Shown: piece after piece, positions 19,281 through 30,442 of the stretch | Layout: the number at the start of each line of letters is the position of its first letter | Position numbering within the stretch: the stretch's first letter is position 1 | DNA from: Brevibacterium casei CIP 102111 | GTDB lineage: Bacteria; Actinomycetota; Actinomycetes; Actinomycetales; Brevibacteriaceae | Assembly: GCF_900169275.1 (NCBI RefSeq) | Contig: NZ_FXZC01000007.1 | Coordinates: 112,517-176,516, forward strand | DNA: 64,000 nt | Direction of reading: 5' to 3' | The notes under the pieces: model-generated | Seen by the model: the letters and a program-made list of their open reading frames with translations, nothing else | Database searches by the model: none | Told to the model about the DNA's origin: nothing | Program-made: the position numbers and the translations under genes

Positions 19281-19670
19281 GTGGCACGTGTGAAGAGGGC
19301 AGTCAACGCCCACAAGAAGCGCCGGGTCATCCTCGACCGGGCAAGCGGCTACCGCGGACAGCGCTCGCGCCTGTACCGCAAGGCCAAGGAACAGGTCATC
19401 CACTCGCTGGTCTACAGCTACCGTGACCGCCGCGCTCGCAAGGGTGACTTCCGTCGCCTCTGGATCCAGCGCATCAACGCCGGCGCCCGCGCCAACGGCA
19501 TGACGTACAACCGCTTCATCCAGGGCCTCAAGGCCGCTGGCATCGAGGTCGACCGTCGCATGCTCGCCGAGCTCGCCGTCAACGACGCAGCGACCTTCGC
19601 CCACCTCGTCAAGGTGGCCAAGGACGCCCTCCCGACCGACGTCAACGCCGCGAAGACCCCGGCCGCCTGA
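19281..19670 (+). CDS. rplT: 50S ribosomal protein L20
   Basis: L20 is an early 23S rRNA-binding assembly protein and, in some bacteria, an autorepressor of this operon. The 129 residues start [15 protein letters not shown] from a GTG codon, with AAAGGAG 6 nt upstream, and contain the typical [17 protein letters not shown] and [20 protein letters not shown]. It ends the infC-rpmI-rplT operon and is followed by two hairpins. Confidence 0.97.
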   Translation: MARVKRAVNAHKKRRVILDRASGYRGQRSRLYRKAKEQVIHSLVYSYRDRRARKGDFRRLWIQRINAGARANGMTYNRFIQGLKAAGIEVDRRMLAELAVNDAATFAHLVKVAKDALPTDVNAAKTPAA

Positions 19671-19693
19671 CGTCTGCCTCGGACTGACGCTTT

Positions 19694-19758
19694 GAAAGCG
19701 CCCCGTCGCTTTCACCACGGCCCCGACCGCGATCGTTCATTCGATCCGTCGGGGCCGT
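19694..19758 (+). terminator. Two hairpins after rplT
   Basis: The first hairpin (19694-19713) has a 7-bp stem GAAAGCG/CGCTTTC. The second pairs ACGGCCCCGAC (19717-19727) with 19748-19758 over 11 bp with a 20-nt loop. Together they probably end the infC operon. Confidence 0.65.
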
Positions 19759-19872
19759 TGGTCTGTCCGCGCGGTCCTGTCGCCGCCTCCCTGACCGTCT
19801 GCCTCACTTCCTCTACCCCCGTCAGTGTCACCGTCTCTCCGACCGTCCGCCTCACCGACCCGAAAGCGAGCC

Positions 19873-20694
19873 ATGAAGCTTCCCGACGTCATCTCCTCCC
19901 CGCAGTCGAAGCGGATCAAGAACGCTGCGAAGCTGCTCAACCGCCGAGGTCGTCGTGCTGCCGGCAGGTTCCTCGCCGAAGGTCCCCAGGCCGTCCGTGA
20001 GGCGCTGGCTTCCCCTGACGCCGTCGATGAGCTCTTCCTCACCGAGGCGGCCGCCGAGTCCCATCCCGAATTCGTCGCAGCCGCCCAGGACAGCAGGGTC
20101 TTCCTCTCGATCGTCACCGAGGAGGTGCTCACCGAGCTCGCCTCGACCGTGAACTCCCAGGGAGTCGTCGCCGTGTGCCGGACCCTCGATGTCGACCTCA
20201 CCTCGGTCGTGACGAAGGACGCCCAGCTCATCGTCGTCCTCTCCCAGGTCCGTGACCCGGGCAATGCCGGGACGATCATCCGCCTCGCGGATGCAGCCGG
20301 TGCCGATGCCGTAGTGCTCACCTCGTCATCGGTCGACGTCTACAACGACAAGACCGTCCGCTCGACCGCCGGCTCCCTCTTCCACATCCCTGTCGTCATC
20401 GGAGTCGGCCTGCCCGAGGTGACCGAACTCGCCCGGGCCCGGGGCCTCCAGGTCCTCGCCGCCGACGGCAACGGCGCCGCCCACGACCTCCACCACCCGT
20501 GGGAGTCGGGTCTCGACCTCTCCGCCCGCACCGCGTGGGTCTTCGGCAACGAGGCCTGGGGCATGCGGCCCGAGGACCTCGAGGTCACTGACGCGTCCGT
20601 TGCCGTACCGATCTACGGTCAGGCGGAGAGCCTCAACCTCGCCACCGCCGCCGGTATCTGCATCTTCGAATCCGCGCGCAACCAGCGGATGTAG
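19873..20694 (+). CDS. TrmH/SpoU family rRNA (2'-O) methyltransferase
   Basis: This 273-residue protein has an N-terminal substrate-binding region (LLNRRGRRAAGRFLAEGPQAV, about 18-38) and a SPOUT methyltransferase domain (about 125-270) with the three knot motifs: LSQVRDPGNAGTIIRLADAAGADAV, VFGNEAWGM, and VPIYGQAESLNLATAAGICIFE. It resembles RlmB/TsnR-type enzymes that modify 23S rRNA. The order rplT-SpoU methyltransferase-pheS is typical, although here two genes separate it from pheS. The ATG at 19873 is taken as the start; upstream in-frame starts add only a Thr/Ser-rich stretch. Confidence 0.88.
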   Translation: MKLPDVISSPQSKRIKNAAKLLNRRGRRAAGRFLAEGPQAVREALASPDAVDELFLTEAAAESHPEFVAAAQDSRVFLSIVTEEVLTELASTVNSQGVVAVCRTLDVDLTSVVTKDAQLIVVLSQVRDPGNAGTIIRLADAAGADAVVLTSSSVDVYNDKTVRSTAGSLFHIPVVIGVGLPEVTELARARGLQVLAADGNGAAHDLHHPWESGLDLSARTAWVFGNEAWGMRPEDLEVTDASVAVPIYGQAESLNLATAAGICIFESARNQRM

Positions 20695-20723
20695 CAGGGG
20701 AGGGGCGGCGCGATGGGCTGGTC

Positions 20724-20867
20724 GCGGTGCTCGATCCACGCGGCGACGGTCCTCCGGGACTGCGTGCGCGCAGTCGACCCGCTAGCCCTCGTTCCACGCG
20801 GCGACGGTCCTCCGACGCTCGATCCACGCGCAGCACGAATTCCGCGTCGCGAGCGACGCGGAATTCG
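20724..20867. repeat. Dispersed palindromic repeat element, copy 1
   Basis: The element contains two copies of CCACGCGGCGACGGTCCTCCG (20736-20756 and 20796-20816) and a 15-bp perfect inverted repeat around a 2-nt spacer (20836-20867; arms CGAATTCCGCGTCGC). A related element lies at 54566-54660. The surrounding 286 bp have no gene. It resembles a REP-type intergenic palindrome. Confidence 0.7.
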
Positions 20868-20980
20868 AGCCCGGCGTTGATCGAGGAGTGGCAGTGATCG
20901 GCGGAGCGTCGATTCTTCACCGAACCGTTGATCGAGAGGCGCTCACACGCCGCGTCATCGCTCGGCGATAGTGTGCAGAC

Positions 20981-21640
20981 ATGACGACCGCCGCACCGAA
21001 GCTGCCGACCATCGACCATGCGAACCTCGCGGAGGGCCTCCTCGGCGACATCGGTCCCGACGAGTTCCTCGAAGGGCGCGACTTCACCGACCTCGACCTC
21101 GCCGAGGTGGATGCGAAGGGCACGACGTTCCTTGACTCGGCCTTCACCAGGGTGACCTTTGGCGACGCCGAGGCGCACGCCGACTTCACCGGGGCGCGGC
21201 TCTCCGGGGTCCGCCTCGTCGACTCCCGCGCGGACACCCTGACGATGCCGCGAGCGAACCTGCTCAACACCGAGATCAGCGGGGGCCGGATCGGAGCCGG
21301 GGTCTTCGTCGACAGCGTGTGGGAGAAGGTCGTCGTCGAGAACTGCCGGATCTCCTACCTCAACCTGCGGTCGGCGAAGCTCACCGACGTCGAGTTCCGC
21401 GGGTGCGCGATCGACGAACTCGACCTCGGCATGGGCACCGCGAAGCTCGTCGCCTTCCCGGACACGACGATCGCCGACCTCCAGCTCGACGGATCGAGCC
21501 TCGGCGGCGTTGACCTGCGCGGACTCGCCCCGCGCAGGCTTTCGGGCATCCACTCGCTGCGTGGCACGACGATCGACGAGCAGCAGCTCATGGTCTTCGC
21601 CGACCTCTTCGCCCGCGAACTCGGCGTCACCGTCGAGTAG
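20981..21640 (+). CDS. Pentapeptide-repeat protein
   Basis: This 219-residue protein contains degenerate A(D/N)LXX pentapeptide repeats, which fold as a right-handed quadrilateral helix: EGRDFTDLDLAEVDAKGTTFLDSAF, ADFTGARLSGVRLVD, MPRANLLNTEISGG, and CRISYLNLRSAKLTDVEFRGCAI. Some family members mimic DNA and protect gyrase; nothing here shows that role. TAGTGT ends 6 nt before the ATG, a leaderless pattern. It stands alone after the palindromic repeat. Confidence 0.85.
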   Translation: MTTAAPKLPTIDHANLAEGLLGDIGPDEFLEGRDFTDLDLAEVDAKGTTFLDSAFTRVTFGDAEAHADFTGARLSGVRLVDSRADTLTMPRANLLNTEISGGRIGAGVFVDSVWEKVVVENCRISYLNLRSAKLTDVEFRGCAIDELDLGMGTAKLVAFPDTTIADLQLDGSSLGGVDLRGLAPRRLSGIHSLRGTTIDEQQLMVFADLFARELGVTVE

Positions 21641-21709
21641 GAGGGCTGGGCGATAACGGTGGGCCGCCTCGGCGGGGGTCGGTCTGATTCCGGGCAACGC
21701 CCGAACGAC

Positions 21710-23359
21710 TTACCGGTCCCGCAGCTCCTCGATGAGGACGCGGACGTTCTCCGTGTAGTCGATAGGGGCGACGATGAGCTGGACTCCACCCTCGGTGAAC
21801 GCCGACTCGAGGGCATCGTGGAAGTCGGCGATGTCCTCGACCCGACGTCCCTTGGCACCGTAGGACTCGGCGTAGGTGACGAAGTCAGGGTTGCCGAACG
21901 TCATCCCGTAGTCCGTCAGCCCGTCGACGGCCTGCTTCCACCGGATCATCCCGTACGCGTTGTCCTCGAGGATGAGGATGACGAGGTCGAGGCCGAGCCG
22001 CACCGCGGTCTCCATCTCCTGGCTGTTCATCATGAACCCGCCGTCACCGCAGATCGCCATGACTCGGCACTCGGGGTGGGTGAGCTTCGCCCCGATCGCC
22101 GAGGGCAGGCCCGCCCCCATCGTCGCCAGCGCATTGTCGAGGAGGACGGTGTTTGCCCTGGTGGTGCGGTAGTTGCGGGCGAACCAGATCTTGTACATCC
22201 CGTTGTCGAGGGCGAGGATCCCGTCGACCGGCATGACGCGGCGCACCTCGTGGACGATCCGCTGCGGACTGAACCGGTCGTCGTTCGACCCCTGTTCGAT
22301 CTTCGTGAGGATCTCCTCGCGCATCGGCAGCAGCGCGCCTGCGTTGGGGACCTGCCCTTCGAGCATGTCGCCGAGGCGCATGAGCGTGGGTCCGAGATCG
22401 CCGACCGCCTCGTACTGGGGGAAGTAGACCTGCTCGACGACTGCGGCACGGAATCCGAGGTGAACGACGGTGGGGCCGTGCTCGTCCATCGTGAACGGCG
22501 GCTTCTCCGTCGTGTCGTGGCCGATCGTGACGATGACGTCGGCCTGCTCGATCGCGTCGTGGACGTAGTCACGGTCGGTCAGCGCCGCAGTGCCCATGTA
22601 GAGGCCGGTCGAGCCGGAGACCGTGCCCTTGCCCATCTGCGTCGTGAAGTAGGGGATGCCGACGCGGGGGACGAACTCGGCGAGCGGCCAGCTGCAGTCG
22701 GCTCGCGAGGCATCGGCCCCGAGCATGAGCAGGGGGCGCTTCGCATTGCGGATGACCTCGGCCGCGGCAATGAGCGCCTCGTTCGACGGGGTAGGCCGTT
22801 GGATCGGGTGCGGGGGAATGAGATCGTAGTGCTCGACGGGGGTGCCGGCGACATCCTCGGGGAGTTCGAGATGAACGGGACCGGGGCGTTCGTCGACGGC
22901 GACGCGGAACGCCTCTCTCACCATCGTGGGGATCATCCTCGGCGAGATGATCTGGTGGGTCGACTTCGTCAGCGGTCCCATCGCGGCGACGGTGTTGACG
23001 ATCTGGAAGCGGGCCTGCTCGGCGGTGAGGATGCCCTTCTGTCCGGTGATCATCACCATCGGCATCCCGCCGAGCTGTGCGTACGCGGCACCGGTGGCAA
23101 GGTTGAGCGCGCCGGGGCCCAGAGTCGTCAGGCACACACCGGGCTTGCCGGTGAGACGACCGTAGGTGGCCGCCATGAACGCGGCGGCCTGTTCGTGGCG
23201 GGTGATGACGAGTTCGATGTTCGAGCGTCTGAGCGAATCGAGGAAGTCGAGGTTCTCCTCGCCGGGGATCCCGAAGATTCGTTCGACACCCTCGTTCTCG
23301 AGGGCACGGACCATGACATCGGACGCCGTGACTGGGACATCGCTTTCATTCGTCGTCAT
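21710..23359 (-). CDS. Acetolactate synthase-like thiamine diphosphate enzyme
   Basis: This 549-residue ThDP enzyme is of the acetohydroxyacid synthase/AlsS group. It has the N-terminal pyrimidine-binding domain with the catalytic glutamate in VITRHEQAAAFMA, the central domain, and the C-terminal ThDP motif GDGGFMMN followed by the NAYGMIRWKQ stretch. No small regulatory subunit lies nearby, which favours a catabolic AlsS-like or other pyruvate-type enzyme over IlvB. The start MTTNESD at 23359 is chosen over an upstream frame extension because TACTGT lies 6 nt before it. The substrate is uncertain. Confidence 0.83.
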   Translation of the reverse strand: MTTNESDVPVTASDVMVRALENEGVERIFGIPGEENLDFLDSLRRSNIELVITRHEQAAAFMAATYGRLTGKPGVCLTTLGPGALNLATGAAYAQLGGMPMVMITGQKGILTAEQARFQIVNTVAAMGPLTKSTHQIISPRMIPTMVREAFRVAVDERPGPVHLELPEDVAGTPVEHYDLIPPHPIQRPTPSNEALIAAAEVIRNAKRPLLMLGADASRADCSWPLAEFVPRVGIPYFTTQMGKGTVSGSTGLYMGTAALTDRDYVHDAIEQADVIVTIGHDTTEKPPFTMDEHGPTVVHLGFRAAVVEQVYFPQYEAVGDLGPTLMRLGDMLEGQVPNAGALLPMREEILTKIEQGSNDDRFSPQRIVHEVRRVMPVDGILALDNGMYKIWFARNYRTTRANTVLLDNALATMGAGLPSAIGAKLTHPECRVMAICGDGGFMMNSQEMETAVRLGLDLVILILEDNAYGMIRWKQAVDGLTDYGMTFGNPDFVTYAESYGAKGRRVEDIADFHDALESAFTEGGVQLIVAPIDYTENVRVLIEELRDR

Positions 23360-23523
23360 GTTCCGACAGTAGCGCGTGAAACCGTCAAGGGCACTGACTT
23401 CTCGATCACAGGGACTGAGCGGACGAACGCTCCGTACGGTCACCTCGGCGAGGTGGACCCGGAACTCCGCCATCGTCCCCGACCGCCACCCGGACGACCG
23501 CCCGACCACGAGTCCCCGAGGCG

Positions 23524-24644
<1,121 letters not shown>

Positions 24645-24647
24645 TAT

Positions 24648-27224
24648 ATGCGCGTCCCACTCTCCTGGCTGGCTGACTACGTCGACTACCCGGCCGACAC
24701 AGACCCCCATGCCCTCGCCGCCGAGTTCGCTGCGATCGGGCTCGAGGAGGAGGACTACTTCGGCGCCGAGGTGACCGGACCCCTCGTCGTCGGTCGTGTC
24801 CTCGACCTCGTCAAGGAGGAGCACTCCAACGGCAAGACCGTCAACTGGTGCCGCGTCGACGTCGGCCCCGAGCACAACGAGGCCGCCGACGACCCGAAGG
24901 ATCCGCAGCCGGGCGAGGAGCGTCAGAGCCGCGGCATCATCTGCGGTGCCCACAACTTCGAGCCTGGCGACCTCGTCGTCGTCTCCCTGCCCGGGGTCGT
25001 CCTCCCCGGCGACTTCCGCATCGCCGCCCGCAAGACCTACGGTCACACCTCGGACGGGATGATCTGCTCGACCGCTGAGCTCGGCCTCGGCGACGATCAC
25101 GGCGGCATCATCGTCCTCTCCGACTTCGGTCTCACGGGCGAGCCCGGCGATGACGCGATCGCCCTCCTCGGCCTCGACGACGTCACCCTTGACGTCAACG
25201 TCACCCCCGACCGCGGCTATCAGCTCTCGATGCGCGGCATCGCGCGCGAGTATGCGCAGATGAAGGGGCAGTCCTTCACCGACTTCGGAAGCGAATCCGT
25301 CGCCGAGGTGAACGCCCCCACCGCTGACGGGTTCCCTGTCGTGATCGACGACGTCCGTCCCATCGACGGTGTGCCCGGCGCCGATGTGTTCACGGCCCTC
25401 CAGGTCACCGGCATCGACCCGACAAAGGCGACGCCGTACTGGATGCGCCACCGCCTCCTCGAGGCCGGGATGCGCCCGATCAGCCTCACCGTCGACATCA
25501 CGAACTACGTCATGCTCGAACTTGGCCAGCCGCTGCACGCGTACGACACTGCGCTCCTCGGTGAGGAGATCGTCGTCCGCCGCGCCGAGGCGGGGGAGAA
25601 GTTCACGACCCTCGACGACATCACACGCACCCTCGACGCCGAGGACCTCCTCATCACCGACCGCAGCGCGGACGGGTCGTCGAAGATCATCGGCCTCGCC
25701 GGTGTCATGGGCGGTGCCGCCGTCGAGGTCAACGACCAGACGACCGACGTCGTCATCGAGGCCGCGCACTTCGACCCGATCTCGATCGCCCGCACCTCGC
25801 GTCGCCACAAGCTCTCCTCGGAGGCCTCGCGCCGGTTCGAACGCGGAGTCGACCCGAGGCTCGGACCGGTCGCGGCCAGGCGCTGCGCCGACCTCCTCGT
25901 CGAGCTCGCCGGCGGCACACTCAGTGCCGCGACGACGCAGATCGGTGAGGCTCCGGCCCCGGTCGTCATCGACCTCGCCGTCGACCGTGTGTCCTCGGTC
26001 GTCGGTGTCGATTATTCCCTCGCCGAGGTGGTCAGCCTCCTCGAGGGCATCGGGGCGGGCGTCGACGACCTCGGTGACGGCATCCTGCGGGTGACCGTCC
26101 CGAGCTGGCGCCCCGACCTCACCGCGGACATCGACCTCGTCGAGGAGGTCGCCCGCACCGGAGGCTACGACCGGATCCCCTCGATCCAGCCCGCCGCCCG
26201 GACCGGGACCGGACTGACCGAGGCGCAGCGCGCGCGTCGGCGGATCTCGAACCTTCTCACCGCGGACGGGTACACGGAGGTGCTGAGCTATCCATTCACC
26301 TCGGCGAAGCGGGACGACGAACTCAGGCTCGAGGCCGACGATCCGCGGCGGAAGCACATCCGGTTGGCCAACCCGATGTCCGAGGACCTGCCGCTCATGC
26401 GCACGACCCTGCTCTCGACGCTGCTCGACGTCGCGGTCCGCAACTTCGGTCGCGGGGCCAAAGACGCCGCGCTCTTCGAGGCCGGGCTCGTCTCGACGTC
26501 GGAGGGTCTGCCGACCAAGCCGGGACCGCGGTACCTGCCGGGCTACCACCCGACGGAGGCCGAGCTCGAGGAGATCTACGCCTCGGTGCCGGCCCAGCCG
26601 TACCACTTCGCCGGTGTCGTCGCCGGTCACGCCGAGTTCCCCGGCATCTGGGGCAAGGGCCGCCGCGCCGAGGCGACCGACGTCATCGACACGGTCCGCC
26701 GGATCGCCGAGGTCAGCGGCGTCGACGTGAGCGTCGAAGCCGAACGGGGTGCCCCGTGGCACCCGGGACGGGCAGCGAAGTTCACGCTCGCCGACGGTCA
26801 GGTGCTCGGGTACGCCGGTGAGCTGCACCCGAAGGTTATCGAGAACCTCGGTCTGCCGGCGCGCACGGTGGCCTTCGAGATCGACCTCGACGCTCTGCTC
26901 GCGCAGGATGACCTGCGGACCTGGGACGGTGCGCTCTCGACCTACCCGGTGTCCCGGCAGGACGTCGCGCTCGTCGTCGATGAGGATCTGCCCGCGCAGA
27001 CGCTCGAGGCGACGCTCGTCGAGGGGGCAGGGGCCGACCTCGAGGGGATCGAGATCTTCGACCTCTACACCGGCGACCAGCTGCCCGAAGGAAAGAAGTC
27101 CCTCGCGTTCCGTCTGACCTTCCGGGCCCCGGACCGCACGCTCAAGGCCGATGAGGCCTCGGCGATGCGTGAGGCGGCGACGGCGCTCGCGACCGAACGC
27201 CACGGTGCGGTCGTCCGGAGCTGA
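24648..27224 (+). CDS. pheT: Phenylalanine--tRNA ligase beta subunit
   Basis: PheT binds tRNA and edits mischarged Tyr. The 858-residue protein shows the usual order: an EMAP-type OB fold (about 45-155), B3/B4 editing domain (about 210-390), B5 domain (about 400-475), catalytic-like core, and C-terminal FDX-ACB domain (STYPVSRQDVALVVDEDLPA near 760-785). It is co-transcribed with pheS. Confidence 0.97.
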   Translation: MRVPLSWLADYVDYPADTDPHALAAEFAAIGLEEEDYFGAEVTGPLVVGRVLDLVKEEHSNGKTVNWCRVDVGPEHNEAADDPKDPQPGEERQSRGIICGAHNFEPGDLVVVSLPGVVLPGDFRIAARKTYGHTSDGMICSTAELGLGDDHGGIIVLSDFGLTGEPGDDAIALLGLDDVTLDVNVTPDRGYQLSMRGIAREYAQMKGQSFTDFGSESVAEVNAPTADGFPVVIDDVRPIDGVPGADVFTALQVTGIDPTKATPYWMRHRLLEAGMRPISLTVDITNYVMLELGQPLHAYDTALLGEEIVVRRAEAGEKFTTLDDITRTLDAEDLLITDRSADGSSKIIGLAGVMGGAAVEVNDQTTDVVIEAAHFDPISIARTSRRHKLSSEASRRFERGVDPRLGPVAARRCADLLVELAGGTLSAATTQIGEAPAPVVIDLAVDRVSSVVGVDYSLAEVVSLLEGIGAGVDDLGDGILRVTVPSWRPDLTADIDLVEEVARTGGYDRIPSIQPAARTGTGLTEAQRARRRISNLLTADGYTEVLSYPFTSAKRDDELRLEADDPRRKHIRLANPMSEDLPLMRTTLLSTLLDVAVRNFGRGAKDAALFEAGLVSTSEGLPTKPGPRYLPGYHPTEAELEEIYASVPAQPYHFAGVVAGHAEFPGIWGKGRRAEATDVIDTVRRIAEVSGVDVSVEAERGAPWHPGRAAKFTLADGQVLGYAGELHPKVIENLGLPARTVAFEIDLDALLAQDDLRTWDGALSTYPVSRQDVALVVDEDLPAQTLEATLVEGAGADLEGIEIFDLYTGDQLPEGKKSLAFRLTFRAPDRTLKADEASAMREAATALATERHGAVVRS

Positions 27225-27303
27225 ACTGTCCGAACGCTTGCCAAAACTGTCCGATTGCTCGCTGACCCATCCGTCTGCTCGCTGTTACTGAGGAGTCCCG
27301 ACC

Positions 27304-28185
27304 ATGAGTGAGAAGCTGCCCTACGGCACCCGGATGCCCGCCGATTCCGCGAACACTGAGGCGACCGCGGTGCCGGAGGAGACGATCGCGCTCATCACCG
27401 GTGGTGCGCGCGGCATCGGCCGCCACCTCGCCGAGGCGTTCGCCCGGGCCGGCTACCGCGTCGTCGTCACGGCGACCTCGGCGGTCAAGGCCCGTGAGGC
27501 GGCTGCCGAGATCGCGGGGGAGACCGGTGGGAAGGCGACCGGCTTCGGACTCACCGTCGACGACGCCGCGTCGGTCGCTGAGCTCAAGGCCGCGGTGACC
27601 GGGCTGGAGGCGGAGACCGGGCAGCGGCTGCAGGTGCTCGTCAACAATGCCGGCCGCATCGAGTCGACCGAGGGCCCGCTCTGGGACGCCGATCCGGAGA
27701 GCCTCGCGGGGGTCGTCGGGGCGAACGTCCTCGGGGTTGCGCTCATGGTCAACGCGTTCGCGGCCGTCCTCATCGCCGCAGCCGAGGCGACCGGTCGTCC
27801 CAGCCGCATCATCGACCTCAACTCGGGGTCGGGGGCGAAGGGCACGCCCGCGTACGCGGTGTATTCGGCGTCGAAGGCGTCGCTGTTCCGGATCGCCGAT
27901 TCCGTCGTCCACTTCGGGCACGACCAGGGTCTGCGGATCTTCGAGATGGCGCCCGGCGTCGTCGAGACGGCGATGACGAAGTCGATGCCCGTCCACGACT
28001 TCCGCACCGAGGGCGACTGGACGACCCCGGAGCAGGTCACCGATCTGGCGCTGGCGCTCGCATCGGGGTCACTCGACGCGTTCACCGGCCGGTACGTTCG
28101 TGCCGGTGCCGACACCGAGGAGTCCCTGCGCGCCGAGGCGGCTGCTGGGTTCTCGGATTCGACGCGTCGGCTCGTCCTCGGGTGA
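27304..28185 (+). CDS. Short-chain dehydrogenase/reductase
   Basis: This 293-residue classical SDR has the cofactor motif TGGARGIG (about 37-44), NNAG (about 116), a serine-containing strand IIDLNSGSG and the catalytic YSASK (about 188). A 25-residue N-terminal extension precedes the Rossmann fold. GAGGAG lies upstream of the ATG. pabAB starts 1 nt after the stop, so the two are probably co-transcribed, but no functional link is evident. The substrate is unknown. Confidence 0.86.
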   Translation: MSEKLPYGTRMPADSANTEATAVPEETIALITGGARGIGRHLAEAFARAGYRVVVTATSAVKAREAAAEIAGETGGKATGFGLTVDDAASVAELKAAVTGLEAETGQRLQVLVNNAGRIESTEGPLWDADPESLAGVVGANVLGVALMVNAFAAVLIAAAEATGRPSRIIDLNSGSGAKGTPAYAVYSASKASLFRIADSVVHFGHDQGLRIFEMAPGVVETAMTKSMPVHDFRTEGDWTTPEQVTDLALALASGSLDAFTGRYVRAGADTEESLRAEAAAGFSDSTRRLVLG

Positions 28186-28186
28186 G

Positions 28187-30442
28187 ATGATCCGCACCCT
28201 GCTCATCGACAACGCGGACTCGTTCACGTTCAATCTCTTCCATCTCCTCGCCGAGGTGAACGGCTGCGAACCGGTCGTCGTGCCCAACGATTGGGCTGAG
28301 TTTTCGTCGGCGGCGCTTGAAGATTTCGACAATGTCGTCATCTCGCCGGGGCCGGGAACGCCGCTTGAGCCTGCTGACTTCGGGATCTGCGCCGATGTCA
28401 TCGAGCATGCGGCGATTCCTGTGCTCGGGGTGTGCCTCGGGCATCAGGGGATCGCGCACGTGCACGGCGGCACGATCGCTCATGCACCGGAGCCGCGGCA
28501 CGGGCGGGTGTCGGAGATTCGGCATTCGGGCACGGGCTTGTTCGAAGGTTTGCCACCGTCGTTCGTGGCGGCGCGATATCACTCGTTGGCGGTGTCCGAG
28601 TTGCCCGACAGCATTGAGGCGGCGGCGTGGTCGGATGATGGTGTGCTCATGGGGCTCGCGCATAAGATGCGGCCGCAGTGGGGTGTGCAGTTCCATCCGG
28701 AGTCGATCGTGACGGAACATGCGGCGGCGTTGTTGCGGAACTTCCGCCGGCTGACCGAGGAATGGTGGGCAGAGCAGGGAGTGTCGCGGGCGACCAGCGG
28801 CGGTCGCGCGCGTCCTGCCGACGCGGCGGGTTCGGGGGAGCGTTTCGTTCGCAATGAAGCGGTCGAGGCCGTTGTCGGCAATACCCCCGAGCCGGAGCAA
28901 CGGACGTATACATTGCTCGTGCGTGAGATGTCGTTGTCAGCGTCGACATCCGGCATTTTCAGCGCACTGTTCGCCGACGAACCTGATGCCGTGTGGCTTG
29001 ACGGCAATATGCCGGGTCATGCGGATTCGCGGTTCTCGATCATGGGAGCACCCACCGGTCCGCTGAGCCGACGGCTCACTGCAGACGTCCCCGCGGGGAC
29101 GCTTGAGGTCAGGTCAGCGAACGCAACCGAGACTCTTCACTCCGGCTTCTTCGACTGGCTGAACGATGATCTGAAGTCGACAGAGCTCGTGCAGACGCCT
29201 GAGGTCGCCGAACTGCCATTCTCTTTCCGTCTCGGGTGGGTCGGGTATCTCGGCTACGAGCTCAAAGCCGAAGTCGGTTCGCCGGGAAGGCATGCCTCTG
29301 AACACCCGGACGCGCTGATGTTGTTCCTCGACCGGGCTCTCGTCATCGATCACGAACAGGGACGCGCCTACCTCCTCGCCCTTAGCGGTGACGGCGTGAC
29401 TGAGGATGACTGTGGAGCGTGGTTCGACGAGACGGCTCGCCGGATCGATGCGATCGGGCCAGATCTGGACAGAGTCGAGCCGGGACCCGCGGCGGCAGTA
29501 CATTCTCAATTCAGTCATGGATCGGACACGCTGTCGGATTTTCCTCCAAAGCTGCGGGCCCGCCATTCGCGATCTGAATACCTTGATCTCATCAGTGAGG
29601 CACAGCGGCTCATCAATGACGGTGAGACGTACGAGGTCTGTCTGACGAATATGTTGGAGATGCCGTGGACGCGGGATGCGCTCGAAACGTACGGGGACCT
29701 GAGGCGGGACAACCCGACGCCGTTCGGAGCCTTCCTCAAGTCGTCTGAGGTGATTGTTCTGAGCACGTCGCCGGAGCGGTTCGTGAGGATCTCGGCGAGT
29801 GGAGTCGCGGAGTCGAAGCCGATCAAGGGGACGCGTCCGCGGGGGAGCACCCCCGAGGAGGACGAAGCGTTGAAGGCTGATCTGCGGACGTCGGTGAAGG
29901 ATCGGTCGGAGAATCTCATGATCGTCGATCTCGTTCGACATGATCTCGGAGTCACAGCCGCACTCGGGTCGGTCGAGGTCACGAAGCTCTTCGACGTGGA
30001 GACCTACGCGACGGTTCACCAGCTCGTCTCTACAGTCCGATCTCAGTTGCGGGACACTGCGGGTCCGGTCGAGTGCATCCGAGCAGCGTTCCCCCCGGGA
30101 TCCATGACGGGCGCCCCCAAGCATCGCACGATGTCGATCATCGACGACCTGGAGGACGGCCCGCGCGGAGTCTACAGCGGAGCAATCGGCTTCTTCTCCC
30201 TCGACGGTACTGTAGACCTCAGCGTCCTCATCCGTACAACGGTACTGGCCGACGAACACCTCAGCTATGGCGTGGGAGGTGCGATCGTCGCTCTCTCTGA
30301 TTCGGTTGGAGAACTTGAGGAGATAATCGTCAAAGCCCGTCCAGTTCTGAGAACAATTAATATCGTAGAACGACGACCGTTTGGTCATGTGAGCGTTGAA
30401 AATCGGTCAGGTAGTTCGTCTACGCCGGCTATGATTACATAG
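28187..30442 (+). CDS. pabAB: Fused aminodeoxychorismate synthase PabA-PabB
   Basis: This enzyme makes 4-amino-4-deoxychorismate for folate. The 751-residue protein joins a class I glutamine amidotransferase (1-190; LIDNADSFTFN, SPGPGTP, Cys in GVCLGHQG, QFHPES) to a chorismate-binding domain (about 230-745). The C-terminal half has the PIKGTRPRG motif; a lysine here marks PabB rather than anthranilate synthase. It also has RSENLMIVDLVRHDLG and PPGSMTGAPKHRTMSIID. Codon use is less G+C-biased than in neighbours, especially toward the 3' end, which hints at transfer or relaxed selection. Confidence 0.92.
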   Translation: MIRTLLIDNADSFTFNLFHLLAEVNGCEPVVVPNDWAEFSSAALEDFDNVVISPGPGTPLEPADFGICADVIEHAAIPVLGVCLGHQGIAHVHGGTIAHAPEPRHGRVSEIRHSGTGLFEGLPPSFVAARYHSLAVSELPDSIEAAAWSDDGVLMGLAHKMRPQWGVQFHPESIVTEHAAALLRNFRRLTEEWWAEQGVSRATSGGRARPADAAGSGERFVRNEAVEAVVGNTPEPEQRTYTLLVREMSLSASTSGIFSALFADEPDAVWLDGNMPGHADSRFSIMGAPTGPLSRRLTADVPAGTLEVRSANATETLHSGFFDWLNDDLKSTELVQTPEVAELPFSFRLGWVGYLGYELKAEVGSPGRHASEHPDALMLFLDRALVIDHEQGRAYLLALSGDGVTEDDCGAWFDETARRIDAIGPDLDRVEPGPAAAVHSQFSHGSDTLSDFPPKLRARHSRSEYLDLISEAQRLINDGETYEVCLTNMLEMPWTRDALETYGDLRRDNPTPFGAFLKSSEVIVLSTSPERFVRISASGVAESKPIKGTRPRGSTPEEDEALKADLRTSVKDRSENLMIVDLVRHDLGVTAALGSVEVTKLFDVETYATVHQLVSTVRSQLRDTAGPVECIRAAFPPGSMTGAPKHRTMSIIDDLEDGPRGVYSGAIGFFSLDGTVDLSVLIRTTVLADEHLSYGVGGAIVALSDSVGELEEIIVKARPVLRTINIVERRPFGHVSVENRSGSSSTPAMIT

